From Bacteroidota bacterium (GTDB taxonomy: Bacteria; Bacteroidota; Bacteroidia; Sphingobacteriales; Sphingobacteriaceae), in assembly GCA_013285685.1 (NCBI GenBank), contig JABDHD010000037.1, forward strand, positions 1-34,108: 34,108 nt of DNA. Reading direction: 5' to 3'. Shown one piece after another: positions 1 through 7,728 of the stretch. The stretch's first letter is position 1. Each line of letters starts with the position of its first letter. The notes beneath the pieces were generated by a model. That model saw only the letters and a list, made by a program, of their open reading frames with translations, had not been told where the DNA came from and searched no databases. The translations under genes were made by a program, and so were the position numbers.

Positions 1-402
1 CGGCTAAAAAAAGAGATCGAAAAATCGATCCTGGAGAAATCATCAGGCCTAAAAAATGACCTGGCGCAAAAGGCTGAAACCATAAACGGTATTAACTTTA
101 TCGCCCAAAAAGTAACTTTGCCCAATGCCGACGCAATTAAAAACCTGGCTTACCAGCTGAAGGATATTGTTCCGAACCTGTTTTTGGTGTTAGCGGCGGA
201 GATTAGTGAAAAACCTTCTTTGACTGTAATGATCGCAGAAAATGTGGTTAAAGAGAAGGGCTTGAACGCCGGTAACATCGTGCGTGAGCTGGCTAAGGAG
301 ATTAAAGGTGGGGGAGGTGGCCAGCCATTTTTCGCTACAGCGGGTGGGAGTGACCTGGAAGGTCTGGATAGAGCGTTGGAGAAGGCCAAGAGTTTCCTAT
401 AA
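1..402 (+). CDS. alaS: Alanine--tRNA ligase, C-terminal end (partial)
   Basis: This is the 3' end of an open frame that enters from the left edge in frame 1 and stops with TAA at 400-402. The enzyme charges tRNA(Ala) in the cytoplasm. The visible 133 residues start with a charged, probably coiled-coil stretch (about residues 1-40) and continue into the DHHA1 domain, ending with the glycine-rich GGGGGQPFFATAGG segment that is typical of the AlaRS C-terminus. The catalytic, tRNA-binding and editing domains lie outside the window, so their integrity cannot be judged. A TTG at 118 could be mistaken for a start, but the reading frame is continuous upstream of it. Family assignment is confident from the terminal motif. 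Confidence 0.93.
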   Translation, partial: RLKKEIEKSILEKSSGLKNDLAQKAETINGINFIAQKVTLPNADAIKNLAYQLKDIVPNLFLVLAAEISEKPSLTVMIAENVVKEKGLNAGNIVRELAKEIKGGGGGQPFFATAGGSDLEGLDRALEKAKSFL

Positions 403-409
403 AAGAGAA

Positions 410-565
410 GTCATGCTTGTCCGCCAATTTGGCGGATCAGCACCCCACACGCTAAGTAATGAAGGGACAGGGAACCGGGCGCTGGGTGACCTATATATTG
501 GTTACCTGTTTGGCGTCTACCTGTATGATGGGATGCTGATCCGCCAAATTGGCGGACAGCACGAC
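410..565. repeat. Inverted-repeat-bounded intergenic element
   Basis: Two arms, 410-442 and 534-565, are almost exact reverse complements; the clearest difference is one extra T in the left arm (414-420). Each arm has its own palindrome, CCGCCAATTTGGCGG at 421-435 and CCGCCAAATTGGCGG at 541-555. The 91-bp interior contains a further imperfect hairpin around 487-508 (GGTGACC / GGTTACC). No long frame in it looks like a protein. It resembles a small non-autonomous palindromic element or a REP-type repeat. It lies between alaS and gatB and could also end alaS transcription. Confidence 0.7.
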
Positions 566-628
566 TTTTGGGTTTGTTAGATAATCCATCCTCCGCAAAA
601 AATATATCCCACTAATAAGTAATAACTT

Positions 629-636
629 TATCTTTG
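629..636 (+). promoter_or_regulatory. Candidate -7 box for gatB
   Basis: TATCTTTG matches the Bacteroidota -7 consensus TAnnTTTG, 42 bp ahead of the gatB ATG. I see no clear TTG -33 element at the usual spacing, so this is a half-supported promoter. Confidence 0.4.
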
Positions 637-678
637 GCATCCGAAAAGCGGTTTTTTGTGTGACGCTGAATAATTATT

Positions 679-2148
679 ATGTCGAGTATTACTGCCGAAA
701 TAAGTGATAAATATGAGTTGGTTGTAGGGTTGGAAGTACACGCGCAATTATCTACGTTAAGCAAATCTTTTTCATCCGATTCCGCGGCATTCGGCGGCGG
801 GCCGAACAGTCATATCAGTCCTGTTTCGCTGGGGCATCCGGGCACCTTGCCGCGCATCAATAAAAAAATGGCGGAATATGCAGCTAAGATGGGCCTTGCT
901 TGTAACAGCACCATAAACCTGTACAATACCTTTGCCCGCAAAAACTATTTTTATGCCGACCTGCCCAAGGGTTACCAAATCACGCAGGATCATCTGCCCA
1001 TTTGTGTAGGCGGCTTTGTACCCGTGCGGCTTAGTGGCGGGGTAACCAAAAATATCGCGATACACCATATCCACATGGAAGAGGATGCCGGTAAAAGCAT
1101 GCACGACCAGCATCATGAAGACTCACTGATCGACTTGAACAGGGCAGGGGTGCCACTGATCGAGATCGTATCCGAGCCTGATATGCGGAGCGCCGAGGAG
1201 GCGGGCCAATTCCTAACTGAATTGCGCAAACTGGTTCGGTTTCTTGGTATTTGTGATGGCAATATGGAAGAAGGCAGCATGCGCTGTGATGCCAATATTT
1301 CGGTGCGGCTAAAAGGTTCAACCGTTTTTAATAACCGCTGCGAGGTTAAAAACCTAAACTCTATCCGCAACGTGCAGCGTGCCATCGAGCATGAATTTGA
1401 ACGCCAGGTTGCCCTAATGGAAGACGGCGGCTATATTGACCAAAATACGTTAAACTTTAATGCCGATACCGGCGAAACTTCGGTGCTAAGGTCAAAGGAA
1501 ATGGCAAACGATTACCGCTATTTTCCCGAACCCGATCTGCCTCCCGTAATATTGACCCAGGCATACCTGCAGGAACTGAGAAACAACATGCCCGCATTGC
1601 CAAACGAACTATTTAATAAATATACACAGCAGCTGGGCTTGTCGGATTATGACGCCGGGGTTATTACGGCCGAAAAGGAATTCGCTTTGTATTTTGAGGA
1701 TTTGCTGCAGCATACCTCCAACTGCAAAGCAGCTGTCAACTGGCTGATGGGGCCGGTTAAGTCCTATTTGAATGAATCGGGCAGGACCTTTGATGATTTT
1801 GAAATTGCACCGGACCGGCTTGCGGGAATGATTGGCCTGATTGATACCGGTAAAATCAACTATTCACTGGCAACCCAAAAGCTTTTCCCGGCGTTATTAA
1901 AATCACCGGGGAAAAATGCAGGGGAACTTGCCAGGGAACTGAACATCCTGATCAGCGCTGAAAAAACAGATGTTAACCAGTTTATTAAGGATGCCTTAGC
2001 AAAGTATCCCGACAAGGTAGTTGAATATCAAAAGGGCAAAAAGGGCGTTTTAGGGCTTTTTATGGGCGAAATTATGAAAAGCTCGAAAGGAAAGATTGAC
2101 CCGCAAAAAACAAATCAATTGTTAATTAAAGAGTTAGAATCCAAATAA
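679..2148 (+). CDS. gatB: Asp-tRNA(Asn)/Glu-tRNA(Gln) amidotransferase subunit B
   Basis: GatB binds misacylated Glu-tRNA(Gln) or Asp-tRNA(Asn), activates it with ATP, and transamidates it with ammonia delivered from GatA. The 489-residue product is full length for the family. The N-terminal kinase-like cradle begins with GLEVHAQL (about residues 17-24) and includes NYFYADLPKGYQITQ and HMEEDAGK. A YqeY-like tail domain occupies roughly the last 150 residues. The ATG at 679 fits the family N-terminus (SxKYELVVGLEVH). gatA and gatC are not adjacent, which is common in Bacteroidota. The gene follows alaS in the same direction but is separated from it by the palindromic element, so it probably has its own promoter. 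Confidence 0.97.
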   Translation: MSSITAEISDKYELVVGLEVHAQLSTLSKSFSSDSAAFGGGPNSHISPVSLGHPGTLPRINKKMAEYAAKMGLACNSTINLYNTFARKNYFYADLPKGYQITQDHLPICVGGFVPVRLSGGVTKNIAIHHIHMEEDAGKSMHDQHHEDSLIDLNRAGVPLIEIVSEPDMRSAEEAGQFLTELRKLVRFLGICDGNMEEGSMRCDANISVRLKGSTVFNNRCEVKNLNSIRNVQRAIEHEFERQVALMEDGGYIDQNTLNFNADTGETSVLRSKEMANDYRYFPEPDLPPVILTQAYLQELRNNMPALPNELFNKYTQQLGLSDYDAGVITAEKEFALYFEDLLQHTSNCKAAVNWLMGPVKSYLNESGRTFDDFEIAPDRLAGMIGLIDTGKINYSLATQKLFPALLKSPGKNAGELARELNILISAEKTDVNQFIKDALAKYPDKVVEYQKGKKGVLGLFMGEIMKSSKGKIDPQKTNQLLIKELESK

Positions 2149-2159
2149 ATAGATTTTAG

Positions 2160-2215
2160 GTGTGAGATGTGAGACAAAAGTTGGCCAGACTGTTTTAAAG
2201 TCTCATATCTCACAT
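2160..2215. terminator. Imperfect inverted repeat after gatB
   Basis: GTGTGAGATGTGAGAC (2160-2175) pairs with GTCTCATATCTCACAT (2200-2215), 14 of 16 positions, around a 24-nt loop. The motif continues as further TCTCACATCTC copies to about 2233. There is no T-tract, so it may be a short intergenic repeat that also slows transcription rather than a classical intrinsic terminator. Confidence 0.4.
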
Positions 2216-2245
2216 CTCACATCTCGAATCTCATAAATTAAAGAA

Positions 2246-3391
2246 ATGAAAAGAAACGTAGTTTATTACAGCATCCTCATCTTGTTGCCATTGTTCCTGT
2301 TTTCGTGCAAGGACAAGAGCGCATTCACTGTTTCCGGAACGATAACTAACCCCGGCAGCCTGAAAAAAATAAGCCTGATAACAGAAACGGCCAATGGAAT
2401 TGCCGTTGTGGACTCGACCACTATAAGCGAGCAGGGCAAGTTTCAGTTTAAGCACAACGCACCTTATCCTAATTTGTACCGGATGCGGATTGGTGGCAGC
2501 ATATTTGACTTTATCGCTAAAAATGGTGACGAGATCGAATTCAACACTGATTTAATGGATAAAGCCCATGCTTATACCATCAAGGGCTCGGACGAATCGG
2601 AGAAGATCAAGGAGTTTAATAAGCTGAGCAACCAATACGGCGATATTAACAATAAGATCAGCGAAGAGTACATGAATAAAGCTCAGGGCATCGGGAAGGG
2701 AAAAGATTCGCTGAAAAAATCCGATTCGCTGGTAAAGGTATATCTGCCCGTCTTGAAGAAGAACTTTAATGATTACAGCGTGGCCGTACTCAAGTTCATG
2801 AACGAGAACATCAACTCGCTGGCAAGCTTTTACGCAGCTTCCTCTCTTGATTCGATGAAGTACGAGTCGGAGCTGGTTGCTTATGCGGATACCATTAAAG
2901 ATAAATTTAAAGACAACCCGGCCGTTCAGCAATTTATTCAAGCTAAAATGGCCATCAAGCCGATAACAGTTGGGCATGTAGCCCCCGATTTTACTACCGG
3001 CGGAATAGATGGGAAGCCTGTTAAGCTATCTGATTACAGGGGCAAATATGTTATGGTTGATTTTTGGGCATCGTGGTGCGGGCCCTGCCGGCAGGAAAAC
3101 CCGAATGTGGTTAAACAATATGCAATTTATCATCCATTGGGCCTTAATATATTAGGCGTTTCGCTTGACGTAGATAAAGGCGCCTGGCAGCAAGCGGTCG
3201 ACCATGACAAACTAACCTGGGCGCACGCGTCAGATTTAAAAAACTTTGAAGGGCCCACTGAGCGGTTGTATCACATCGAAGCAATTCCTTCCAATTTTAT
3301 ACTTAATCCGGCCGGTGTGATCATCGCAAAAAACATAACCGGAACCGATCTTGAAGAATTTTTAAAGAAAACATTTAGCAAGCCTCAATAA
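2246..3391 (+). CDS. Thioredoxin-fold lipoprotein with DUF4369 domain (TlpA/ResA-like)
   Basis: This is a predicted envelope thiol-disulfide oxidoreductase. The signal peptide ends in a lipobox, FLFSC, with the lipidated Cys at 21. Residues about 25-120 look like the DUF4369 domain (FTVSGTI...GKFQF...IEFNTD) that often precedes a redoxin domain in Bacteroidota. Residues 120-230 are a helical, lysine-rich linker. The AhpC/TSA-type thioredoxin fold covers 243-380 with the active site W-C-G-P-C (Cys278 and Cys281) and a cis-proline in AIPSN (Pro348). The substrate is unknown; the family reduces periplasmic disulfides, for example during cytochrome maturation. It starts 97 bp after gatB and ends 93 bp before the response regulator, with no clear operon partner. 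Confidence 0.88.
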   Translation: MKRNVVYYSILILLPLFLFSCKDKSAFTVSGTITNPGSLKKISLITETANGIAVVDSTTISEQGKFQFKHNAPYPNLYRMRIGGSIFDFIAKNGDEIEFNTDLMDKAHAYTIKGSDESEKIKEFNKLSNQYGDINNKISEEYMNKAQGIGKGKDSLKKSDSLVKVYLPVLKKNFNDYSVAVLKFMNENINSLASFYAASSLDSMKYESELVAYADTIKDKFKDNPAVQQFIQAKMAIKPITVGHVAPDFTTGGIDGKPVKLSDYRGKYVMVDFWASWCGPCRQENPNVVKQYAIYHPLGLNILGVSLDVDKGAWQQAVDHDKLTWAHASDLKNFEGPTERLYHIEAIPSNFILNPAGVIIAKNITGTDLEEFLKKTFSKPQ

Positions 3392-3394
3392 ATC

Positions 3395-3428
3395 GTTAAA
3401 ATAAGGTAACATTTAACAATTTTTTAAT
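3395..3428 (+). promoter_or_regulatory. Possible response-regulator binding repeats
   Basis: TTAA/GTAAC-like half-sites occur at about 3396, 3406, 3413 and 3424. Two pairs are spaced 10-11 bp, one helical turn, which is the layout expected for tandem OmpR/PhoB-type sites. They sit 60-90 bp ahead of the regulator start. The region is AT-rich, so chance repeats are possible. Confidence 0.25.
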
Positions 3429-3484
3429 ATTAAATTTACCGTATTATTCTTTTGCGCAGCTACTTTTACGCAAAAATTTAACGC

Positions 3485-4174
3485 ATGAGCACCTCAAACA
3501 AACAGAAAATTCTTATTGTTGACGATGAGCCGGATATTTTGGAGCTGATTGAATACAACCTGAAAAAAGAAGGTTACCAGGTATTTTTGGCACGCAACGG
3601 CCAGGAAGCGGTTGCCGAGGCCAAGCGCACACTTCCCGACCTGATCGTATTGGACATCATGATGCCCAAGATGGATGGGATAGAGGCTTGCCGGATCATG
3701 CGCACCATGCCGGAGTTCAAAAACACTTTTATGGTATTTTTGACGGCCCGCAGCGAAGAATATTCGGAGATTGCCGGTTTCAATGTCGGCGCTGACGATT
3801 ATATTGCCAAACCGATAAAGCCAAGAGCCCTGGTAAGCCGGATAAACGCAATTTTACGCCGTAATGCTCCTGCTGAAGACGTTACCGAAAATAAGCTTGA
3901 GATTGGCGACCTGGTGATCGACCGCGAAGCTTACCTGGTTTATCAAAAAGGGGTTAAGGTAGTTTTAGCTAAAAAAGAATTTGAGCTGCTTTACCTGCTG
4001 GCGTCCAAACCAGGTAAAGTTTATACCCGCGAAGTGATCCTTAAAAATATCTGGGAAGATTCCGTAGTGGTAACTAACCGCACCATTGATGTGCATATCC
4101 GCAAACTGCGTGAGAAGCTGGGCGACGAAGTTGTGTCTACTGTAAAAGGCGTTGGCTACAAGTTTGAAGGCTAA
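3485..4174 (+). CDS. OmpR/PhoB-family response regulator
   Basis: This is a two-component transcription factor of 229 residues. The receiver domain (about 8-125) shows the acidic pair D14/D15 in IVDDEPD, the phospho-acceptor D57 in VLDIMMPKMDG, T87 in FLTAR and K109 in YIAKP. The C-terminal winged helix (about 135-229) has the expected Trans_reg_C pattern ending VVSTVKGVGYKFEG. No histidine kinase gene lies next to it; the gene ends in a strong terminator and the following gene is a glycosidase, so the cognate kinase must be encoded elsewhere. It looks more like PhoB/PhoP than other subclasses, but the regulon cannot be read from the sequence. TTAA(C)-type repeats upstream (3396-3428) may be its own binding sites. 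Confidence 0.92.
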   Translation: MSTSNKQKILIVDDEPDILELIEYNLKKEGYQVFLARNGQEAVAEAKRTLPDLIVLDIMMPKMDGIEACRIMRTMPEFKNTFMVFLTARSEEYSEIAGFNVGADDYIAKPIKPRALVSRINAILRRNAPAEDVTENKLEIGDLVIDREAYLVYQKGVKVVLAKKEFELLYLLASKPGKVYTREVILKNIWEDSVVVTNRTIDVHIRKLREKLGDEVVSTVKGVGYKFEG

Positions 4175-4192
4175 GAAATAAAAAAAACACAT

Positions 4193-4231
4193 AAAAAGGC
4201 GCCCTCGGTTAAACGGAGGGCGCCTTTTTTT
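4193..4231 (+). terminator. Strong intrinsic terminator after the response regulator
   Basis: A perfect 9-bp GC-rich stem, GGCGCCCTC (4198-4206) with GAGGGCGCC (4216-4224), is preceded by an A-run and followed by seven T residues. It ends the response-regulator transcript 20-55 bp after the stop codon. Confidence 0.92.
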
Positions 4232-4390
4232 CATTGTTGCAACTTTGGTTTTTAGTAAACCATTCAGGCGTGATTTTGTTTGTTCGCTTTTTCCTGAATC
4301 GATGTTGATTTTTAAGAAACTGAGTGACAGTCTAATAGCGAAAATAATAAAAAATGTCAAACTAACATTTTATTTTTCCATTTTCTGTTA

Positions 4391-4398
4391 TATATTTG
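4391..4398 (+). promoter_or_regulatory. Candidate -7 box for the first GH53 gene
   Basis: TATATTTG is an exact match to TAnnTTTG and lies 28 bp before the ATG at 4427 and 43 bp before that at 4442. No convincing -33 TTG is seen. Confidence 0.4.
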
Positions 4399-4441
4399 TT
4401 TAGGCCATAGGCTTAACCAATTATTTATGAATTTACCCCAT

Positions 4442-5497
4442 ATGAAAAAAGTGTTGCTGGCTTGTGCAATTGTTTCGTTTTTGTTTATCACTGCCTGTTC
4501 TAATAAATCGGGTACACCTACCCCAACGCCAACGCCAACTACGTATACTCCCCCTGTTGTGGCGGCTACTTTTGCAAAGGGGGCCGATATCAGTTGGGTT
4601 ACGCAGTTCGAGTCGACCGGAGTTAAATTTTATGACAAAAACGGCAACCAGCAGAACCTGTTTACGTTAATAAAGAGCCTGGGATTTAATTCGATCAGGC
4701 TGCGCGCCTGGGTAAATCCATCTGACGGCTGGTGCAATACGGCCGATGTGCTGGCCAAAGCTATCCGTGCAAAAAATGCAGGGATGAAACTGCTGATCGA
4801 TTTTCACTATAGCGATGTTTGGGCCGACCCCGGGCATCAAACCGTGCCGGCGGCATGGGCATCCCTCGACTTTGCCACATTGCAAAGTACCATGTACACC
4901 TACACTGTCGGCGTTATGGATACCCTGAAAAATCATGGAATTACGCCGGATTGGGTACAGGTGGGTAATGAAACGGATAACGGGATGCTTTGGCCGATGG
5001 GTAATGCCACTTCCAGCATGGCAAATTTTGCTGCATTGGTTGAGCAAGGTTACAAAGCCGTTAAATCTGTAAGCAGTACCACAAAAGTTATCGTTCACCT
5101 TTCAAACGGATTTGACAATAGTTTATATCAATGGATGTTTGACGGTTTAAAGGCCAATGGAGCTCAATGGGATATCATCGGCATGTCTTTATATCCCAGT
5201 TATTCTACCGGTAGCACCTGGCAAGCGATCGATAATCAGTGCCTTGCCAATATAAATGCAGTAATAGCGCGTTATTCAACACCTGTAATGCTGGTTGAAG
5301 TTGGCATGCCCGAAAATGCGCCCTCCACAGCCCGGGATTTCCTTACCGATATCATTACGAAAGTAAATTCGGTGTCGGGTGGAAGCGGGCTTGGTGTTTT
5401 TTACTGGGAGCCTGAGGCATATAACAATGGTTACGGACTCGGAGCTTTTGACAACAGCGGCAAGCCAACAGAGGCATTGGATGCTTTTGGAAATTGA
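4442..5497 (+). CDS. GH53 arabinogalactan endo-beta-1,4-galactanase, lipoprotein
   Basis: This predicted surface or periplasmic enzyme cleaves beta-1,4-galactan, the side chain of pectic type I arabinogalactan. I chose the ATG at 4442 because it gives a standard lipoprotein signal (MKKVLLACA...FITAC); the in-frame ATG at 4427 would add MNLPH. Residue numbers below count from 4427. A Pro-Thr linker (PTPTPTPTT, 31-39) follows the lipidated Cys24. The GH53 TIM barrel begins at GADISWV and shows RLRAWVNP, DFHYSDVWADPG, the acid/base Glu182 in VQVGNE, the probable nucleophile Glu291 in LVEVGMP, and FYWEPE near the end. It is followed by a close paralogue; there are no SusC/SusD genes beside it. 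Confidence 0.92.
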   Translation: MKKVLLACAIVSFLFITACSNKSGTPTPTPTPTTYTPPVVAATFAKGADISWVTQFESTGVKFYDKNGNQQNLFTLIKSLGFNSIRLRAWVNPSDGWCNTADVLAKAIRAKNAGMKLLIDFHYSDVWADPGHQTVPAAWASLDFATLQSTMYTYTVGVMDTLKNHGITPDWVQVGNETDNGMLWPMGNATSSMANFAALVEQGYKAVKSVSSTTKVIVHLSNGFDNSLYQWMFDGLKANGAQWDIIGMSLYPSYSTGSTWQAIDNQCLANINAVIARYSTPVMLVEVGMPENAPSTARDFLTDIITKVNSVSGGSGLGVFYWEPEAYNNGYGLGAFDNSGKPTEALDAFGN

Positions 5498-5544
5498 TAA
5501 TTGGTTCTATGATAGTTTGTATGGTTGAAGACTAACTATCCGGG

Positions 5545-5682
5545 TTTTTAACACAGAGACACAAAGAAGGCACAGTGTTCGCGGAGGAGGATTTTTTATA
5601 AGTATTTAACGTTTAAAACAGCATAGTATGAAATTTAAAAACTTTGTGGCCTCCGCGTCTTCTCTGCATCTTTGCGTTAAAA
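5545..5682. repeat. Degenerate inverted repeat between the GH53 genes
   Basis: The left arm, about 5545-5597 (ACACAGAGACACAAAGAAGG then GCGGAGGAGG and a T-run), is an imperfect reverse complement of the right arm, about 5636-5682 (AAAAACTTTGTGGCCTCCGCG then CATCTTTGCGTTAAAA). This type of cacagagacacaaag palindrome is a frequent intergenic repeat in Bacteroidota genomes, as I recall. The 333-bp gap 5498-5830 holds only this element and the terminator at 5725; I see no gene in it. Confidence 0.6.
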
Positions 5683-5724
5683 TCACCACACTATCCGTCA
5701 TAAAATCCGATAAATAATTAGAAG

Positions 5725-5748
5725 GCCCGCAAATAGCGGGCATTTTTT
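5725..5748 (+). terminator. Intrinsic terminator upstream of the second GH53 gene
   Basis: GCCCGC (5725-5730) and GCGGGC (5736-5741) form a 6-bp stem with a 5-nt loop, followed by a T-run. It separates the two GH53 genes, so the second one probably has its own promoter in the AT-rich stretch 5750-5830. Confidence 0.8.
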
Positions 5749-5830
5749 TGCGTGCTAAAATAAATGTAAATATGACATAAATAAATCTGTAATCAAGTAA
5801 ACCAATATAAACCAAAAAAAACCAATCATT

Positions 5831-6889
5831 ATGAAAGCAACAATTACAATTTGCACAGCCGTTGCGCTGTGTCTTGGCTTTGGCTGCAAAAAAGACGCCG
5901 GTAACCAGCAGACCTTGCAATCGTCACCAAAGATCGGCACAAACCTGACGCAGCCGCTTGCATCCACATCGTTCGCCAATGGCTCGGATGTAAGCTGGGT
6001 TACCCAGATGGAGGCCTCGGGGCTGAAATTTTACAACAGCAGCGGGACGCAACAGGACCTTTTTACTGTTTTGAAGGGGCTCGGTATCAACGCTATCAGG
6101 CTTAGGGCTTGGGTAAACCCCTCGGGCGGCTGGTGCAATACCGCTGATGTGGTGGCAAAAGCCATCCGGGCTAAAAATGCCGGGATGAGCATTCTGATCG
6201 ATTTTCATTACAGTGACACTTGGGCCGATCCGGGGGATCAAACTGTCCCGGCTGCCTGGGCAAGTGAGGATTTTACGGATTTAATGAATTCTACTTACAA
6301 CTATACATTGGCCACTTTAAATACCTTAAAATCAAACGGTATTACGCCAACATGGGTACAGGTGGGTAATGAGACCAGCAACGGCATGTTATGGCCGGAT
6401 GGGCAGGCATCCACTAATATGAAAAACTTTGCCTGGCTGGTTAATTGTGGTTATAATGCTACCAAAGCTGTTTTTCCGTCGTGCAAAGTAATTGTACACC
6501 TGGCTAATGGGTATGACAATACTACCTTCAGGTGGCTTTTTGACGGGCTTAAAGCCAACGGGGCAAGCTGGGACGTGATCGGTATGTCCTTATACCCAAC
6601 AACAAGCAACTGGTCTACACTAAACAGCGAATGTTTAACCAATATGAACGACATGGTTTCGCGCTATGGCAAACAGGTGATGATCTGCGAGGCAGGCATG
6701 AGCGAGAATGCCGCATCAACCTGTAAATCATTTTTGAGCGACCTGATCACGAAAGTGAAATCAGTGTCAGGAAGTAATGGTTTGGGCGTGTTTTATTGGG
6801 AACCGGAGGCCTACAACAACTGGCAGGGTTATGGCTCTGGAGCATTTGACCCTACCGGGAAGCCTACCGTTGCGCTGACCGCTTTTTAA
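5831..6889 (+). CDS. GH53 arabinogalactan endo-beta-1,4-galactanase, second paralogue
   Basis: This is a second endo-galactanase of 352 residues, clearly homologous to the gene at 4442 along its whole barrel. It is a predicted lipoprotein with lipobox LGFGC (Cys19), followed by a shorter Gln/Ser-rich linker instead of the Pro-Thr linker. The barrel again shows GSDVSWV, RLRAWVNP, DFHYSDTWADPG, the acid/base Glu181 in VQVGNE, the likely nucleophile Glu287 in ICEAGMSE, and FYWEPE. It carries extra cysteines (206, 218, 268, 298) not seen in the first copy, which could form disulfides outside the cytoplasm. Independent terminators on both sides suggest separate transcription. Duplication followed by divergence is the simplest reading; different chain-length or substrate preferences are an inference. 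Confidence 0.92.
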   Translation: MKATITICTAVALCLGFGCKKDAGNQQTLQSSPKIGTNLTQPLASTSFANGSDVSWVTQMEASGLKFYNSSGTQQDLFTVLKGLGINAIRLRAWVNPSGGWCNTADVVAKAIRAKNAGMSILIDFHYSDTWADPGDQTVPAAWASEDFTDLMNSTYNYTLATLNTLKSNGITPTWVQVGNETSNGMLWPDGQASTNMKNFAWLVNCGYNATKAVFPSCKVIVHLANGYDNTTFRWLFDGLKANGASWDVIGMSLYPTTSNWSTLNSECLTNMNDMVSRYGKQVMICEAGMSENAASTCKSFLSDLITKVKSVSGSNGLGVFYWEPEAYNNWQGYGSGAFDPTGKPTVALTAF

Positions 6890-6913
6890 AATAATTACAT
6901 AAACCTTTTATCG

Positions 6914-6945
6914 GGCAGGGCTATTGGGTTAGCCTTGCCTTTTTT
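6914..6945 (+). terminator. Intrinsic terminator after the second GH53 gene
   Basis: GGCAGGGCTA (6914-6923) pairs with TAGCCTTGCC (6930-6939), ten pairs with one G-U, then six T residues. The ATG at 6946 directly abuts the T-run, which argues against it being the start of the next gene. Confidence 0.9.
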
Positions 6946-6993
6946 ATGCAGCGAATAGTCGCATCCGGTCAAATTTCCTACATTTACTATCGT

Positions 6994-7725
6994 ATGAAAA
7001 ACAGCCTGAAAGCGTCTCTGACAGCGGTATTCTTTCTTTCACTAACGTTAATATTCGGTTTCGGCAAGATAAAGCAGGTTGACGATGACCGGTTTATCAC
7101 GTTTACCGTCGATTGCAAAAAGCAAAGCGCGGTTATGTATTGGAGGGACGACCAGGGCAAAAATTTTGGCAGCATCGGGAACCTGCAGTCATGGCTTGAA
7201 AAAAGCGGCCGAAAACTGCTGTTTGCGATGAACGGCGGCATGTATGGACCGGATCATTCGCCCAAAGGGCTTTTTATCGAAAATGGGCTGGTGCGATCTC
7301 CGTTGGATACATCTTCCGGTAACGGCAACTTTTATATCAAACCAAACGGCGTATTTTATATAACGAACAGCGCCGCGCCGGCCATTTGCGATACCAAAAA
7401 TTTTCAGAATAACGATCAAGTAAAATATGCCACCCAATCGGGGCCGATGCTGCTGATCGATGGAGCTATACCTGCCACTTTCAAACCAGGTTCAACCAAC
7501 CTGAACATACGCAATGGGGTAGGGATACTGCCGGATAACCGCGTTGTTTTTGCAATATCGAAGACTGCCGTAAATTTTTACGACTTCGCAAATTATTTTA
7601 AATCGATGGGCTGTAAAAATGCCCTTTACCTGGATGGTTTTGTTTCGCGCGCTTATATCCCCGAAAAAAAATGGACGCAGACCGATGGCGATTTCGGGGT
7701 GATTATAGCTGTCGCGGATAAATGA
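6994..7725 (+). CDS. Phosphodiester glycosidase-like protein (DUF2233/NAGPA family)
   Basis: This is a predicted exported protein of the DUF2233 family, related to the mammalian NAGPA uncovering enzyme; bacterial members are thought to cleave phosphodiester glycosidic bonds, but this substrate is unknown. I start at 6994 (MKNSLKASL...), which gives a clean signal peptide; the longer frame from 6946 begins in the terminator T-run. Family signatures visible are AMNGGMYGPDHSPKGL, QSGPMLLIDG, NIRNGVGI and LYLDGFVSRAY, the usual glycine and aspartate rich active-site loops. The gene converges with the DUF3667 gene, whose stop lies 3 bp away. A TACATTTA at 6979-6986 resembles a -7 box and would give an extremely short leader. 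Confidence 0.85.
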   Translation: MKNSLKASLTAVFFLSLTLIFGFGKIKQVDDDRFITFTVDCKKQSAVMYWRDDQGKNFGSIGNLQSWLEKSGRKLLFAMNGGMYGPDHSPKGLFIENGLVRSPLDTSSGNGNFYIKPNGVFYITNSAAPAICDTKNFQNNDQVKYATQSGPMLLIDGAIPATFKPGSTNLNIRNGVGILPDNRVVFAISKTAVNFYDFANYFKSMGCKNALYLDGFVSRAYIPEKKWTQTDGDFGVIIAVADK

Positions 7726-7728
7726 CAA

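Noticed and set aside
284..580. Open frame running from alaS into the inverted-repeat element
   Set aside because: It overlaps alaS in another frame and then reads through both palindrome arms. No domain or signal is visible.
403..678. tRNA or small RNA in the alaS-gatB gap
   Set aside because: The inverted repeat does not fold as a cloverleaf and no CCA-like end or anticodon stem is seen.
5606..5979. Minus-strand frames in the gap between the GH53 genes
   Set aside because: They are built largely from the degenerate inverted repeat and the antisense of the GH53 signal peptide region.
4442..7725. Polysaccharide utilisation locus
   Set aside because: GH53 genes and a DUF2233 gene are present, but no SusC, SusD, hybrid regulator or other glycosidase, so the label is not supported.
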